From: JAKFDI01 sp044508835
Lineage (GTDB): Bacteria > Pseudomonadota > Gammaproteobacteria > Burkholderiales > Burkholderiaceae_C
DNA: 64,000 bases
Direction of reading: 5' to 3'
Assembly (NCBI GenBank): GCA_044508835.1
Contig: JBIQHD010000003.1
Location: 186,001-250,000, forward strand
The notes under the pieces were generated by a model, which saw only the letters and a program-made list of their open reading frames with translations, was not told the DNA's origin and did not search any database. The translations under genes were made by a program, and so were the position numbers. Positions 63,474 to 64,000 of this stretch are shown piece by piece; position 1 is the first letter of the stretch, and the number at the start of each line of letters is the position of its first letter.

Positions 63474-64000
63474 ATGTCGGACCCCAAAGACACGACAAGT
63501 TTCTTCCGCAAAGTCGTCAAGTTCGTGGCCAATCCGGCCACCGAATGGAGCGATTTGGGTCCGAGCACGACAGGCGCACGCGAAACCGAGTTCGCCAAGT
63601 CCGAACTCAAGGCCATGATCGAACGCAAGCGCCGCAACGATTTCGTGCGCAAGCGCGAATTCGACATGCTGCGCAAGGTACGCCGCGAAGGCCTCACCAG
63701 CGAACAGCTCGCCGCCCTCGGCGGCTCCTCGCGCCTGGACGACTCCGAGGCCCGCATGCAGGACGCGGGCGCCAGGCCCGACAGCGGCGTCAAGGCCAAG
63801 ATCGACGAGATCGAGCAGCAGATGGTTGGCGACAACTATCCCGGCTCGCAGCGCCGCCCCCCCGAGTTCTACAACGCGCCCACGCAGCCGGCGGCGATGG
63901 ACCACCCGGCCCGCACCGCGCCCGGCGCGCTGGCCGGGCCGCGCACCGCCACCGAGCCGATGCTGCTGCGCGAGGCCGAGGCCGTCGCGCCGCTGCCCCA
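63474..64000 (+). CDS. hypothetical protein, N-terminal part (runs off the window)
   Basis: The frame is open from ATG 63474 to the window end, giving 175 residues. It starts SDPKDTTSFFRKVVKFVANP and continues with a charged helical stretch (KAMIERKRRNDFVRKREFDM, VRREGLTSEQLAALGG), then a Pro/Ala-rich part. I do not recognise a domain; the visible part looks like a soluble, charged N-terminal region of a longer protein. It lies 54 bases after dksA on the same strand and may share its transcript. Codons in the first 80 positions are less GC-rich than in neighbours. Confidence 0.8.
   Translation, partial: MSDPKDTTSFFRKVVKFVANPATEWSDLGPSTTGARETEFAKSELKAMIERKRRNDFVRKREFDMLRKVRREGLTSEQLAALGGSSRLDDSEARMQDAGARPDSGVKAKIDEIEQQMVGDNYPGSQRRPPEFYNAPTQPAAMDHPARTAPGALAGPRTATEPMLLREAEAVAPLP

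Overview
This is a very GC-rich bacterial chromosome segment with tightly packed, often overlapping genes. Several features point to a betaproteobacterium of the Burkholderiales, most likely a member of the Comamonadaceae: a Bug-type tricarboxylate-family binding protein, the glyQ/glyS-lnt-corC-gmhB-plsC block, an AceK/carbonic anhydrase pair beside isovaleryl-CoA dehydrogenase, and palindromic intergenic repeats of a style I associate with that family. The species assignment is inference. I see no rRNA, tRNA, CRISPR array, prophage or insertion sequence, and no gene-free stretch longer than 300 bases. The largest gaps, such as 35649-35893 and 19093-19360, hold leader or repeat sequence.

Layout. 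1-6596: the tail of one branched-chain-type binding protein, then a leftward liv-type ABC transporter (livK-G-F-H-M) ending in an alpha/beta hydrolase. 6799-9476: a secreted Sel1-repeat/trypsin-like protease and an MFS carrier. 9548-18692: a malonate-use region with a sigma-54 activator, malonyl-CoA decarboxylase, Bug binding protein, malonyl-CoA synthetase and a hybrid sensor kinase; a two-headed H-NS protein and an HD hydrolase lie among them. 18733-23216: DUF2946 protein, TonB-dependent receptor and PepSY membrane protein, probably for ferric siderophore or copper uptake. 23011-24854: small enzymes.

24854-44955 is a large leucine/isovalerate degradation region. It holds isovaleryl-CoA dehydrogenase (liuA), both methylcrotonyl-CoA carboxylase subunits (liuB, liuD), methylglutaconyl-CoA hydratase (liuC), HMG-CoA lyase (liuE), a thiolase, another acyl-CoA dehydrogenase, a TRAP transporter, carbonic anhydrase, AceK and a MerR-type LiuR regulator. 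Matching palindromes upstream of liuA and liuB tie the two arms into one probable LiuR regulon.

46098-53193 is a complete haem-acquisition operon (TonB receptor, a tandem-domain HmuY-like lipoprotein, HmuS, HmuT, HmuU, HmuV) preceded by a Fur-box-like site. 53357-61117 is housekeeping: a YgjP-like metallopeptidase, PlsC, GmhB, GlyS, GlyQ, Lnt and CorC. The window ends with a COG0523 metal-chaperone GTPase, an unusual DksA with a histone-H1-like tail, and the start of an unidentified gene.

Four families of palindromic intergenic repeats recur. One sits directly after stop codons, another directly before start codons where it appears to supply the ribosome-binding site.
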